Source: Pirellulaceae bacterium (GTDB taxonomy: Bacteria > Planctomycetota > Planctomycetia > Pirellulales > Pirellulaceae). From it: a DNA stretch of 64,000 nucleotides. Where the stretch lies: the NCBI GenBank assembly GCA_019636375.1, contig JAHBXS010000005.1, positions 372,001 through 436,000 on the forward strand. Reading direction: 5' to 3'. Below, one piece after another: positions 35,752 through 45,467 of this stretch; position 1 is the stretch's first letter; each line of letters begins with the position of its first letter. Below the pieces are notes generated by a model. The model had not been told where the DNA came from. It made no database searches and saw only the letters and a list, made by a program, of their open reading frames with translations. The translations under genes and the position numbers were made by a program.

Positions 35752-36981
35752 TCACACGTTCGTCAGGCCCTTGAGGCGTTCGATTTCCGCAGCGTCCTTT
35801 TCACCTCGTCCCGAGAGGCATACAACGATTCTGTGATGCGGCGGACGTTTGGCAGCTTCATCCATCGCAATCGCTATCGCGTGAGACGTTTCGAGTGCCG
35901 GGAGGATTCCTTCGTGTTGTGCCATCGCATCAAAGGCCGCCAAGGCCCGCGAGTCAGAACAAGCCGTATAACTCACGCGGCCAATGTCTTTCCAGAAACT
36001 GTGCTCCGGCCCGACACCCGGATAGTCCAAACCAGCGGAGGCTGAATGGACATCAGCCGTTTGCCCGTCATGGTCTTGCAAAACATAACTCATGCTCCCG
36101 TGCAGAACGCCGGGTTTGCCGAAAGTCAAACTGGACGCATGTTTGCCAAGGTCAGTCCCCAGCCCCCCCGCTTCAACACCGAGCAATGCCACCGCTTTAT
36201 GCGGTACGAAAGGATAAAACATTCCAGCAGCATTGCTTCCCCCTCCAACACAGGCAATGACCAAATCAGGAAGCACTTGCCAACGCTGGCGGCATTGCTC
36301 GATCGTCTCGCGACCAATGACCGCTTGGAAATCGCGAACGATTTTTGGAAACGGATGCGGACCTACGACTGATCCTAAAATGTAGTGTGTATCTCTAACG
36401 CTAGCCATCCAGTCGCGCATGGCTTCGTTGATTGCATCCCGCAACGTTCGCGAGCCGGTTTCGACCGCGCGAACTTCGGCCCCCATCAGCTTCATGCTCC
36501 GTACATTCGGCTGTTGACGCCGGACGTCTTCGGCCCCCATGTAAACGACGCATGGGATTCCGAAATGAGCACATGCTGTTGCCGTTGCGACGCCGTGTTG
36601 TCCGGCTCCGGTTTCGGCGATCACTCGTGACTTGCCCATCCGCAGCGTCAGAAGGGCTTGGCCGATCGTGTTGTTGATTTTGTGTGCTCCGGTATGGTTC
36701 AAGTCTTCGCGCTTGAACCACAATTGAGCCCCGCCGCAGGCAGCGGTCAGCCGTTTTGCGAAATAGAGTGGCGAAGGACGCCCCACGAAATCGCGTTGGA
36801 GCTCACTCAATTGCCGCAAAAAGTCTGGATCGCTACTGGCCTTCTCGTAAGCGTTGGTCAATTCCTCAAGGGCCTGCATCAACGTTTCGGGGACATACCT
36901 CCCACCAAACATTCCGAAACGACCATTCGAATCGGGTAACCTTGCAGCTTGTTCAAGATCATGAACCAAAGGGGAATCCAT
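35752..36981 (-). CDS. trpB: Tryptophan synthase beta subunit
   Basis: TrpB condenses indole with serine in a PLP-dependent reaction. The 409-residue chain has the PLP-lysine motif HTGAHKINN with Lys101, the phosphate-binding glycine run CVGGGSNAAG, and the catalytic Glu in AETGAGQHGVATA. Length and order match TrpB1, the form that partners TrpA. The N-terminus has a short extra segment before FGMFGGRYVPETLM. trpA is not downstream, where it usually lies, and trpC is about 31 kb away, so the pathway genes are dispersed in this genome. Confidence 0.96.
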   Translation of the reverse strand: MDSPLVHDLEQAARLPDSNGRFGMFGGRYVPETLMQALEELTNAYEKASSDPDFLRQLSELQRDFVGRPSPLYFAKRLTAACGGAQLWFKREDLNHTGAHKINNTIGQALLTLRMGKSRVIAETGAGQHGVATATACAHFGIPCVVYMGAEDVRRQQPNVRSMKLMGAEVRAVETGSRTLRDAINEAMRDWMASVRDTHYILGSVVGPHPFPKIVRDFQAVIGRETIEQCRQRWQVLPDLVIACVGGGSNAAGMFYPFVPHKAVALLGVEAGGLGTDLGKHASSLTFGKPGVLHGSMSYVLQDHDGQTADVHSASAGLDYPGVGPEHSFWKDIGRVSYTACSDSRALAAFDAMAQHEGILPALETSHAIAIAMDEAAKRPPHHRIVVCLSGRGEKDAAEIERLKGLTNV

Positions 36982-37109
36982 ACGGAGATTGCTTAGAAAG
37001 AAATTACATCCGACTTAAAACGAAGATCAAAATGAACAACCAAGTGTTCATCGCTACCCGCATTTTAGATGAGCACGTCCGATAGTTCCAGTGTCCGTTG
37101 ATTGAAGAA

Positions 37110-38063
37110 TCAATACTCGTCAGTCGGCAACAATTCGTTTCCAGATCGCGTGATCAAGGCGGAGAAAACTTGAATGGATACCGAATCATTGACAAACTGC
37201 ATGTGGCCATCGGCAAACAGGCAATTAACCCCTGTCGGATGAAACGAGTAAGGCTCATTGTCATTGCGTCGATTTAACGAATACATCGCGCCTACTGCTG
37301 GCCCGCCTCCTTCGATGCTGCCGTCTTTGTTCGAACCATCCAGGCTAAAAGGCCCTTCGCTGTCGGCCCATCCGATCCCCTGGTCGTTCGACAGGCCAGG
37401 TTGCAACCGACGACCACGATAGACCGACGGCCTGCCACCACACTCGACAACCATGATCGTATTCGAGGTGCCGTCAGTGATGTCGGCATGCTTTGTTCGC
37501 GAGTTGCGATGCATGACCGACCAGCGATTCGATGCGTTGTAAACCGGACTGTCGAAATGAAGGTTGATGTTTGTGGGTTGCACGCCCATGATCGCTTCGT
37601 AATCGGTCAAGGCCAATGGATCGGTCAAGACCAAAGCCGGGCGGGGCGGCTTTTCTACGGGATTCAGAACGGGTGGACGCTCTGGCGCTGAAGGGCACAA
37701 AAATGTAGGGACAGGATAAGTTGCGGTAACAAGATTTTCGTCCTCCCACCAGTTGATTTCCGGACGATACACCGCATGGATATTTTTTTGTTCAATGAAG
37801 GGGAGAATCATCGGTCTCCAGCCAACGAACTGCCCATGCGGATTCCCAGGCCCCGCCATCGTCCAACCCGATGCAGGGAAGACCTTGAAAACCCCCTCGA
37901 ACTGATGGATCGCCAAACCTAGCTGGCGCATGTTGTTGGAGCACTCTGTCCGTCGAGCCGATTCACGTACCCGTTGGACAGCGGGCAACAACAAACCCAT
38001 TAAGATACCAATGATCGCAATGACCACGAGCAACTCAATCAATGTGAATGCGCGACGTGACAT
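37110..38063 (-). CDS. DUF1559 pilin-like exported protein
   Basis: The 317-residue protein begins with a type IV prepilin-like N-terminus, MSRRAFTLIELLVVIAIIG, with the conserved Phe-Thr-x-x-Glu arrangement after the cleavage position. The middle is DUF1559-like, and the C-terminus carries the H-X9-DG motif (HPTGVNCLFADG). These proteins are massively expanded in planctomycetes and are probably exported through a type II secretion-like pathway. Their exact role is unknown. The gene is transcribed away from the MgtE gene across 380 bases and stands about 130 bases from trpB. Confidence 0.92.
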   Translation of the reverse strand: MSRRAFTLIELLVVIAIIGILMGLLLPAVQRVRESARRTECSNNMRQLGLAIHQFEGVFKVFPASGWTMAGPGNPHGQFVGWRPMILPFIEQKNIHAVYRPEINWWEDENLVTATYPVPTFLCPSAPERPPVLNPVEKPPRPALVLTDPLALTDYEAIMGVQPTNINLHFDSPVYNASNRWSVMHRNSRTKHADITDGTSNTIMVVECGGRPSVYRGRRLQPGLSNDQGIGWADSEGPFSLDGSNKDGSIEGGGPAVGAMYSLNRRNDNEPYSFHPTGVNCLFADGHMQFVNDSVSIQVFSALITRSGNELLPTDEY

Positions 38064-38443
38064 AAGATTTTCCTCGTAGATGAGTCGATGGGGGAGATGG
38101 AAAGGCTTTTTTGAATCTTAATGACCCGTTCTGCTGCGTCAACATGAATTCCGCATAAAACCTAAGAATTCGCTATTCTGTAGGGATTTTTTGGGAATAG
38201 AAGAATTGATCAACCTAACAAGTCGACTCTCGTCTCTGCGCCGGTGTCTAGAGTCAAATTCTGTTCGCGGCCGGCGTGAACGAGGGCTTTAAACTTCCAA
38301 AACAAAGGGCTCGAGCAATTCAGTCTACTGTTGAACTGGCCATTGGACGCTATCGCTGGCGGAAACCCAATTGTTTGAAATTTACAGAATCCCTCGGTTT
38401 TTGTTAGACTTCCGGTCTCAAGATTCTGGAGCCTGGCAAATCT
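38064..38443. other. Divergent intergenic region between DUF1559 and mgtE genes
   Basis: 380 bases holding the start regions of both divergent genes. I looked for a magnesium-responsive leader upstream of mgtE but cannot point to one. No gene or strong hairpin is visible. Confidence 0.4.
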
Positions 38444-39691
38444 ATGTCCACATATATTTCAACGACAGATGCTTCTGCTGATGGTACGGACAAAAACGGC
38501 AACGGGGGGCTTGCGCGAGAACTGATCGATTTGGCTCCCAGTGCCGCCGCAGTCCGCTTGCAAGAATTTTCGGTCGAATCCATTGCGGCGATTCTCGCGT
38601 CGCTCAGCCCAGCGGTCTCCGAAGATATACTTCTGGCGATGGATGACGAACGCCGCCAGACGGTCATCGAAGCGGCTCCTCAGGCGACGGGGAGACAATG
38701 GTCAGCCAATTTGCAATATCCTGTCGATTCAATCGGCCGCCTGATGGATTGGCCCCACGCCGTGTTTCGTCCGGAACATATTGTGGCGGAGTCGATAGAA
38801 CGAATTAGAAAACTATCCAAAAACGTTTTGGTCACCTACGGCTTTATTGTCGATAAAGAGCATCGACTTGTGGGCCTTGTGGCGATGCGTGACCTGCTGT
38901 TAGCACGGCCTGAACAACCGCTAAGTGAAGTGATGATCTCCGATCCATTTTCGCTGCAAACGAATCTAAATGTGATCGAGGCCATGCGGTTGGTCGTCAA
39001 CAAGCATTTCCCAATCTATCCGGTTTGCGACGAACAAGGTCGCCTCGTGGGAACGGTGCGAGGCCGGACGCTATTTGAAGAGCACGCTTACGAGATCAGC
39101 GCACAAGCGGGTGCGATGGTCGGCGTCGAAAAGGAAGAGCGTCTGTCGACTCCGTGGCCCGTTAGTCTGCGATATCGTCATCCGTGGTTGCAGTTGAACT
39201 TGTTGACAGCCTTTATCGCAGCGGCTGTTGTGGGAGTGTTTCAATCGACTATCGACAAGATGGTGGTCCTGGCGGTCTTCCTTCCTGTCCTGGCTGGTCA
39301 GTCAGGGAACACTGGCTGCCAATCCCTCGCGGTCACGCTCCGAGGTTTGACACTCGGCGACTTAAAACCCGGCCGTGAACGGATGCTCGTTTTCAAGGAA
39401 GGCCTGTTAGGGCTCTTCAATGGAGCGATGGTGGGAGTCACGGCAGGTCTGGGCATGATCGTCTATGCCTGGACGATGGGAAACGAGCAATTCCTTAAGT
39501 TGGGGTTGATCGTATTTTTGGCGATGGTCGGGAGTTGCGTTGTCAGTGGCATTTCGGGGGCACTAATCCCTCTCGGTCTTCGAAGACTGGGGGCCGATCC
39601 GGCGTCGGCCTCCAGCATCTTCTTGACAACGGCAACCGACGTTGTGAGTATGGGCCTGTTTTTGACACTCGCGAGATTCGTATTATTTTGA
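38444..39691 (+). CDS. mgtE: MgtE-family magnesium transporter
   Basis: The 415-residue protein has a shortened cytosolic N-domain (about residues 25-95), two CBS modules (about 100-225, with IVDKEHRLVGLVAMRDLLLA and VCDEQGRLVGTVRG), a plug-like linker and five C-terminal helices. The pore signature appears as AGQSGNTGCQSLAVTLRG, and Asp399 in TTATDVVSM corresponds to the selectivity Asp of MgtE channels. The protein is somewhat shorter than the usual 450 residues, mostly because the N-domain is reduced. Passage of divalent cations is predicted; Mg2+ is the most likely. Gene stands alone, followed by the sigma factor. Confidence 0.88.
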   Translation: MSTYISTTDASADGTDKNGNGGLARELIDLAPSAAAVRLQEFSVESIAAILASLSPAVSEDILLAMDDERRQTVIEAAPQATGRQWSANLQYPVDSIGRLMDWPHAVFRPEHIVAESIERIRKLSKNVLVTYGFIVDKEHRLVGLVAMRDLLLARPEQPLSEVMISDPFSLQTNLNVIEAMRLVVNKHFPIYPVCDEQGRLVGTVRGRTLFEEHAYEISAQAGAMVGVEKEERLSTPWPVSLRYRHPWLQLNLLTAFIAAAVVGVFQSTIDKMVVLAVFLPVLAGQSGNTGCQSLAVTLRGLTLGDLKPGRERMLVFKEGLLGLFNGAMVGVTAGLGMIVYAWTMGNEQFLKLGLIVFLAMVGSCVVSGISGALIPLGLRRLGADPASASSIFLTTATDVVSMGLFLTLARFVLF

Positions 39692-39820
39692 GAGTTTGCT
39701 AAATAGATGCCCATTTCGCCTCAAGACTTCTTTGCGAAAAAGTGCTTTTGAGCGACTTGAAAACGAGTATACTGATTGTCGAGCATTCAGTTGAAAACCC
39801 TACCGGGATTCGTTCCAAGC

Positions 39821-40387
39821 ATGACCACGACATCGGAAAGCCTCCTGCAACGCCTCGGCGACCAACAAGACTCGGTGGCTTGGAATCGATTCGTGGCACT
39901 TTACACGCCGTTGATCTTTTATTGGGGGCGGCAGGTGGGTCTGCAACCCGACGACGCCAGCGATCTCGTTCAAGACGTCTTGGCCACGATTGCTCGCCGC
40001 ATCAACACCTTTCGTTACGACAAATCGAAATCCTTTCGCAGTTGGTTGCGTGCCGTGACCCTCAACCAGTTTCGGATGAATCTGCGGAAAAAAAGACGAT
40101 TCGAAATCACCGAGCGAGATTCTCTGTTGGCACAAATTCCCGACGCTCAGACGCTGGAGTCGACTTGGGATCGATCCTATCAGGTCGAACTGCTCAAACG
40201 CGGGATGCTCCTGCTACGCGGTGACTTTGCCGAGAAAACGTGGAGGGCCCTCAGCGAACTCGTCACCGGCCACGCCTCCGTCGAAGAGGTCGCCGCCAAT
40301 CATGGCCTGAGCGTTTGGACCCTTTATTCCGCCCGCAGCCGGCTACTAAAACGTTTGCGTTCGATCCTGGATGGTTTGCTGGAGTGA
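39821..40387 (+). CDS. ECF-type RNA polymerase sigma factor
   Basis: The 188-residue protein has the region 2 helices (SWNRFVALYTPLI-like start, QPDDASDLVQDVLATIARR, then the -10-reading segment FRSWLRAVTLNQF) and a region 4 helix-turn-helix near the C-terminus (ASVEEVAANHGLSVWTLYSARSRL). I use ATG 39821 rather than TTG 39776, although no strong ribosome-binding site is visible for either. It lies 106 bases upstream of a Ser/Thr kinase that carries an N-terminal zinc finger of the anti-sigma type. That arrangement is typical of planctomycete ECF groups in which a kinase takes the place of a classical anti-sigma factor. Confidence 0.88.
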   Translation: MTTTSESLLQRLGDQQDSVAWNRFVALYTPLIFYWGRQVGLQPDDASDLVQDVLATIARRINTFRYDKSKSFRSWLRAVTLNQFRMNLRKKRRFEITERDSLLAQIPDAQTLESTWDRSYQVELLKRGMLLLRGDFAEKTWRALSELVTGHASVEEVAANHGLSVWTLYSARSRLLKRLRSILDGLLE

Positions 40388-40493
40388 AAGGAGGAAAAAA
40401 CTATCAAGAAAAAATCCACTTTCGACACAATTTGGGGCTCGATCCTGCATAGCCTCTAATAGCTCCCCGTCAATTTCAGGCTAAATATAAGTT

Positions 40494-43400
40494 GTGAGTA
40501 ATGCCATGAACACGGAAAAATGCCCTCGGACCACCCTGATTGACCGCTATTTGAACGGCGATTTGAGCCAAACCGACGTCAGCGAGTTGGAACGACATCT
40601 GGACGGATGCGAACCGTGCGGAGAAACGCTGCGGGGGCTCGCCCAAACGGGGAATGATACCTTGGGTGACTTGCTCAAACAAAACTCGCTCGACGAACAG
40701 CCGACCCTCACCGTCCAACAACGAGCCGACGAGCCCCTCGTCAAGCGTTTGATCGAGCAGATTCAGTCTCAACCGCCAACGGAAATCGCTCGTCGCCTGC
40801 AAATGGTCGAAGACCGCGCGGCTGAGGTATTGTGGCTACTGCAACCCGACGAGGCCGATAATTCGTTGGGAACGCTTGGCCACTATCGCCTGACCGAACT
40901 CCTCGGTTCAGGGAGCACGGGGGTAGTCTTTGCCGCCTGGGATACGCGGCTCAATCGCGAAGTGGCCCTCAAAGTCCTCCGCCCCTCACTCGGCCCGTCG
41001 GCACGGGATCGATTTCTGAAGGAAGCCCGCGCGGCGGCAGGGTTCCAACACGAAAATATCTTGACCGTCTTCGATGTCGGCGAAGCCAATGGGTTGGCCT
41101 ACATCACCATGCAACTTCACCCCGGTGAAACCCTCGAAGAGCGACTCGAACGCAAAACTTTTTTACCCGAACCCGAAGTCCGCAAGATCGCAGCGGAAAT
41201 CGCCCAAGCACTCGTCGCCGCCCACGGTCGCGGGATCATCCATCGCGATTTGAAACCCGCCAATATCTGGCTTGCCGCCGAGCGGGATCAAATCAAATTG
41301 CTCGACTTCGGTTTGGCCCGCATCGCCGACGCCGACCCGCAGTTGACCGCCAGCGGAATTTTGGCGGGAACTCCAAACTACATGTCCCCCGAACAGACAC
41401 GCGGCTTGGAACTCGACGGTCGCAGCGATTTGTTCAGCCTTGGCTGCCTCTTGTATCGTTGCATCACCGGTCGATTGCCGTTCAGTTCCACCGGAATTTT
41501 GGCGACCCTGCAAGCGATCCAGACGGAGCACCCCTCCAGCCCCGTGACGCTAAACCCCGCTTGTTCCGCAGACTTTTCGGCCCTCGTCATGGCCTTGCTG
41601 GAAAAGCAACCCGAACGTCGCCCGGCAAACGCCGAAACCGTCCTCCACGCACTTAATAGCCCGCGTGCGAAATGGCGTTTCGCGACAATGGAAACCACAG
41701 CTTCGACAACGAACGCTCTGGCTTCGATGCCCGCCTTCGCTGGCAATGGTCGGCGCATCGTCCGTGGGTTGATCGCGGCGGGGATTACGGGACTGCTGGG
41801 TTTCGGAGCCTGGATGTTCGGTTCGGACATTGTACGAATTGCGACGAATCAGGGGGAAATCGTTGTCGAGTCCAGCGACAATCAAGTCAAAATCGAAGTC
41901 CTGCAAAACGGCTCGCTGGTTCGAATTGTCGATTTGGCGACTGCCGATAGGATCGACCTCCATGCCGGCCAGTACACGATCCAGGCGGGGAGTGGTGGAG
42001 GCGAATTTGCGGTGACTCCGGAAACCGTAACCCTATCTCGCGGTGGGCGACAGGTCGTCAAGGTCTCGCGGAGTCCGACGCATCGCACAGACGACCCTGG
42101 TTTGGCAGGTGTTCACGGCCTATCGACATCTCATGACAAAGCCAATGCCTCAAGCGATCAACCCGAGAGCACCGATACATTCGAGCCGACCTACAAGCAA
42201 TTGACATTTGATCAATGGCTGCAAACCGTTCGCACCGAGCGGAACTTGCCCACCGTTTGCGATGGGATCGTCGGTCTCGGGGAGTTATCAAAGGGTGACG
42301 TAACACGACGCAAACTTGCGATTGATGAAGTAACCGAAATCATCGCGGTTCGGGGAAGTCCCTTTTACGATTTTAGAATAGGCGGTATGAATGAAGAGTA
42401 CCACGAAGCGTTACACCGATTCTTGCGAACACTTACTCCTAAAGAGTTCGTCGAGCTGATCCATGCCGAGCTAAAAAGCGGCAACTCAAAACGCAGGGAA
42501 TTCGTCTTCTGGCTATCAACGTCGAACGCGTACTTCAAGGGGGCAAGCACGGCTACAAGCTTCCAGGAAGCATTGACTCGCAACGCGGCAAGCATTCTTG
42601 AGACTTGGCTCTCTGCAATCGAAACTGCCGCGCGGCAAGGGGACGACGAAGGCGTGAAAGCCTTGGCTCTCCTCGGTTTCATGATTCAGTATTGGCACAG
42701 CGAGCCAAGCTCAGGAATTCAGTTCGGCTCCCCGTCGATAAAAAAAGTCTCAGATAGTTCACCGGTTCTGCACAAAATTCGCGCGGCATTGGAACGACAA
42801 ACTTCGTGGCAAGTCAGAGTGGCCTTGCTCGATTGCCTGGCGACCATCAGTTCCCTCGACCAAAGCGATTGGTTGTCGCTGGCCGAACGTCTGACTGACT
42901 CAAAAAATCCACCAGAGGAGCGTGCGTCGATCCTGAGCCTGTTCGAGAACCATTCTTTCCCGGTCACTGAACAGATCGCAAACGGATTACTTGAATACGG
43001 CCAGCAAATGTCCAGTCAACCGATTCTTGCAAGTCATGATCCGACAGATTTCACAACAGAAAACTCACCTGAGATTTCTTGGCGATACCTTTCATATAGT
43101 TATCAGTTAAAGATACCCGAAACAGGCGATCAACGCACTGGGTTTTTGACCGTTGCCATCCCAGTGTCAGATTACGGTTACACCAAACATGACCAAATGG
43201 GCAGAAAGTGGAACCGATTGACGGAAGACGGGAACCGTGTGTCATTGGGCGTTGTTTTTACCTCAACCTATGTTGAGGAAACATACCGCGTATTGAACGT
43301 GCTAGGCGGGCTTGGAACCTTGCCCGAATCGACAAAACAAAAGGCAATTCAGTGGCTCGAAGCAGAGTTTCAGCCTGTTGATATTCTGCATGTTATTAAA

Positions 43401-44975
43401 CTATTGGAAATCGAAGATCAATTCGCACGAAATGCCGCGATGTTAAAACTAAACCCAAATATTTTCGCTCAATATTTTTTGGAGCATGTCGCCAGAAACA
43501 CCCTCGAAAAATTGCGTGACATCAATCCGATTAAAATCGCAAATTCGTTCGGCGAAGAAAACCCTGCCACTGAAACAACGCCCAAAATTCACCCGCCAAC
43601 AATTCCACCCGCCGAATCAGAAAAATCCACCTTGCCATTGCTTCACGACAAAGCACATGCTACGCCAACCTACAGAGGCAAGACAATTCGCGAATGGCTG
43701 GATCGGTTAGAGTTTGAACTTGCCGTTAATCAAAAGATTTTTTACGAAAACGCAGAGGCCTTGCACGCATTTAAAGACGAAGTCGCGGCACAAAAACTTG
43801 CACGCGCATTCATTCGCCGAGAACTTTCGCGAGAAAAACCCAGACTGGAACGTGCCATCATTGCGGTCGCAGTCTTTGAACTTGAGGATGATCTAATGGA
43901 AATGAGCCTTCGCAACATCGAAGACTTGGAAATCGAGACCATTAAACCTTGGTTCAATCTTGTGGCGACATTCGCCCCTGAAGACGCTCTAAATGTGCTC
44001 ACCAAAAACCAACGACTCTCCGAACCGCAAAAAATTGATTTGATTTACACGTTTATAGACGATACAGATTTTCTTGAATGGGAAAGGCGCAAACAGGTTC
44101 TCCAGCGATTCGCCGATGCCATTCAGTCCACCGGATGGCTGAAAAGCACCGTGTGTGGAAAATTCATGCTTTCTTTTTTCAAGGAGCGTCAAACACCAGA
44201 AAATTACGATCTGACAATTTCGCAGTTTTGCGATGGGATTGTTGAGGGAGGAAGTTGGATGGAAACGTATGACAGCGTTTCTGTGGATGGGTGGTTCCTT
44301 AACGCAACACAAACGAAACGAGTCCTTCAGGCAATCGATCTGCGAATCCTGACCGTGCTAGAAAAACAATTGGCTCAGGAAGGTCGCCCCTTTTTGATTC
44401 GGGACGAGGATATTGAAACCAGCCATTTTAGTTGGAAGAAAGTCATCAGCTCAATCGAAAATGATCGCGACTCACTGGGAAGAGAAATCGAAAGAGTTGT
44501 TATTGGACCAAAGTTTTCCTGGAAGGAAATTTCGATTGACGAATCAACCACGCTTACCGATGTCCACATTCACTGGCCCAAAATAATGCCGCATTTCCCA
44601 AAATTGACGAATCTTTTGGTCGGATATCATCGCCTAGCGAAATCAACCCACTTCGACCAGGAGACCCCAGGTCTCGATCAAGTGATAAAATTTGGGCAGG
44701 TCGTACATAATGACCTGATACAGACCATCATCCGTAAACTAGACGAGGCCAAATCGCATGCATTCGATCAGGTCAGGATCACGATTTTCCTTGAGACCCC
44801 GGATAATAGTCAAGTCAGGTTTTTTATTCAACGCCACAATCAGAATGAGACAATCGATAATCAACCAACGAATATCGGGCGTTTGGCGATCCCAGAAGAA
44901 AAGGTCTTATCTCTGTTGACCTACTTACTCGCATTACAAACCAAAAGTCACTTAACGCCACCACCGCCCGAATAG
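40494..44975 (+). CDS. Ser/Thr kinase with anti-sigma-like zinc finger, TM and repeat C-terminus
   Basis: The 1493-residue protein begins with an anti-sigma-like zinc finger: His35-x3-Cys39-x2-Cys42 in ELERHLDGCEPCG. Residues about 131-390 form a complete kinase: glycine loop GSGSTGVVF, Lys160, HRD Asp252, DFG Asp271, and the APE-like region MSPEQ. A membrane helix follows at about 425-447, then a PEGA-like beta segment. The remaining 950 residues are helical and contain two copies of a module beginning PTYKQLTFDQWL (about residue 566) and PTYRGKTIREWL (about 1059). The kinase presumably senses through the outer part and acts on the neighbouring sigma factor. Start is GTG 40494; ATG 40506 is also possible. 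Confidence 0.9.
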   Translation: MSNAMNTEKCPRTTLIDRYLNGDLSQTDVSELERHLDGCEPCGETLRGLAQTGNDTLGDLLKQNSLDEQPTLTVQQRADEPLVKRLIEQIQSQPPTEIARRLQMVEDRAAEVLWLLQPDEADNSLGTLGHYRLTELLGSGSTGVVFAAWDTRLNREVALKVLRPSLGPSARDRFLKEARAAAGFQHENILTVFDVGEANGLAYITMQLHPGETLEERLERKTFLPEPEVRKIAAEIAQALVAAHGRGIIHRDLKPANIWLAAERDQIKLLDFGLARIADADPQLTASGILAGTPNYMSPEQTRGLELDGRSDLFSLGCLLYRCITGRLPFSSTGILATLQAIQTEHPSSPVTLNPACSADFSALVMALLEKQPERRPANAETVLHALNSPRAKWRFATMETTASTTNALASMPAFAGNGRRIVRGLIAAGITGLLGFGAWMFGSDIVRIATNQGEIVVESSDNQVKIEVLQNGSLVRIVDLATADRIDLHAGQYTIQAGSGGGEFAVTPETVTLSRGGRQVVKVSRSPTHRTDDPGLAGVHGLSTSHDKANASSDQPESTDTFEPTYKQLTFDQWLQTVRTERNLPTVCDGIVGLGELSKGDVTRRKLAIDEVTEIIAVRGSPFYDFRIGGMNEEYHEALHRFLRTLTPKEFVELIHAELKSGNSKRREFVFWLSTSNAYFKGASTATSFQEALTRNAASILETWLSAIETAARQGDDEGVKALALLGFMIQYWHSEPSSGIQFGSPSIKKVSDSSPVLHKIRAALERQTSWQVRVALLDCLATISSLDQSDWLSLAERLTDSKNPPEERASILSLFENHSFPVTEQIANGLLEYGQQMSSQPILASHDPTDFTTENSPEISWRYLSYSYQLKIPETGDQRTGFLTVAIPVSDYGYTKHDQMGRKWNRLTEDGNRVSLGVVFTSTYVEETYRVLNVLGGLGTLPESTKQKAIQWLEAEFQPVDILHVIKLLEIEDQFARNAAMLKLNPNIFAQYFLEHVARNTLEKLRDINPIKIANSFGEENPATETTPKIHPPTIPPAESEKSTLPLLHDKAHATPTYRGKTIREWLDRLEFELAVNQKIFYENAEALHAFKDEVAAQKLARAFIRRELSREKPRLERAIIAVAVFELEDDLMEMSLRNIEDLEIETIKPWFNLVATFAPEDALNVLTKNQRLSEPQKIDLIYTFIDDTDFLEWERRKQVLQRFADAIQSTGWLKSTVCGKFMLSFFKERQTPENYDLTISQFCDGIVEGGSWMETYDSVSVDGWFLNATQTKRVLQAIDLRILTVLEKQLAQEGRPFLIRDEDIETSHFSWKKVISSIENDRDSLGREIERVVIGPKFSWKEISIDESTTLTDVHIHWPKIMPHFPKLTNLLVGYHRLAKSTHFDQETPGLDQVIKFGQVVHNDLIQTIIRKLDEAKSHAFDQVRITIFLETPDNSQVRFFIQRHNQNETIDNQPTNIGRLAIPEEKVLSLLTYLLALQTKSHLTPPPPE

Positions 44976-45071
44976 AGACCTCCACAAGGCAAGAAAGCTT
45001 TGCCGCTTCAGCAAAAGGCTACTCAACACAGCACTGATCAAACCTCATCACCACGTTGGACCTCAATGAAC

Positions 45072-45090
45072 CCGTTCACGGAGTGAACGG
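45072..45090. repeat. Inverted repeat with 8-bp arms
   Basis: CCGTTCAC at 45072-45079 pairs perfectly with GTGAACGG at 45083-45090 around a three-base loop. It may be an individual dispersed element unit. Confidence 0.5.
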
Positions 45091-45245
45091 CCACGTAGCC
45101 TTTCACTCCCTGAAAAAGCGGACGCACCGAAATACAATGCCTCAGCTAACCTTTTGAATGTGAGTTTCGCCAAATCGGGAATTGGTCATATTCCAACGAC
45201 CATCCCGTGAACAGTTACACCTCAATTAGGGCGATCGGAAGAAAT

Positions 45246-45306
45246 GTAGCGACGGCCGCCAGACGGTGGGGATCAAGCAAGGCCACCATCTGGCGATGGT
45301 CGCTAC
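45246..45306. repeat. Long imperfect hairpin, REP-like
   Basis: GTAGCGAC at 45246-45253 pairs with GTCGCTAC at 45299-45306, and GCCAGACGGTGG pairs with CCACCATCTGGC apart from one mismatch. The two stems are separated by an unpaired four-base bulge on each side, and the loop is 13 bases. This is the build of a REP-like or MITE-like dispersed element. Confidence 0.65.
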
Positions 45307-45333
45307 GGTAATTTTTCAACCGACGCTCGCCTA

Positions 45334-45363
45334 AATTAGCGCCAATTAGCGGAAATTAGCGTT
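45334..45363. repeat. Three tandem 10-base units with AATTAGCG core
   Basis: AATTAGCGCC, AATTAGCGGA and AATTAGCGTT follow one another without gaps. The ten-base period is close to one helical turn, so a DNA-binding role is possible. They sit 105 bases upstream of the sirtuin start. Confidence 0.55.
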
Positions 45364-45467
45364 CCAAACCAACCACCACGCAACCAACTTCGTGCGACTC
45401 TGATTACAATCAAGCGAAAGGACCGGCTCAAAACTCACCAGCAAAACAAACCAATCAAAACAACTCA

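Larger units (their letters stand above)
44976..45467. other. Intergenic region with three dispersed-repeat signatures
   Basis: About 490 bases without a gene. It contains an eight-base inverted repeat (45072-45090), a long hairpin (45246-45306) and three tandem ten-base units (45334-45363), each listed separately. The density of repeats suggests a landing zone for dispersed elements. Confidence 0.5.

Noticed and set aside
38064..38443. Possible magnesium riboswitch before mgtE
   Set aside because: I could not find paired elements resembling a known Mg2+-sensing leader by reading; no claim made.
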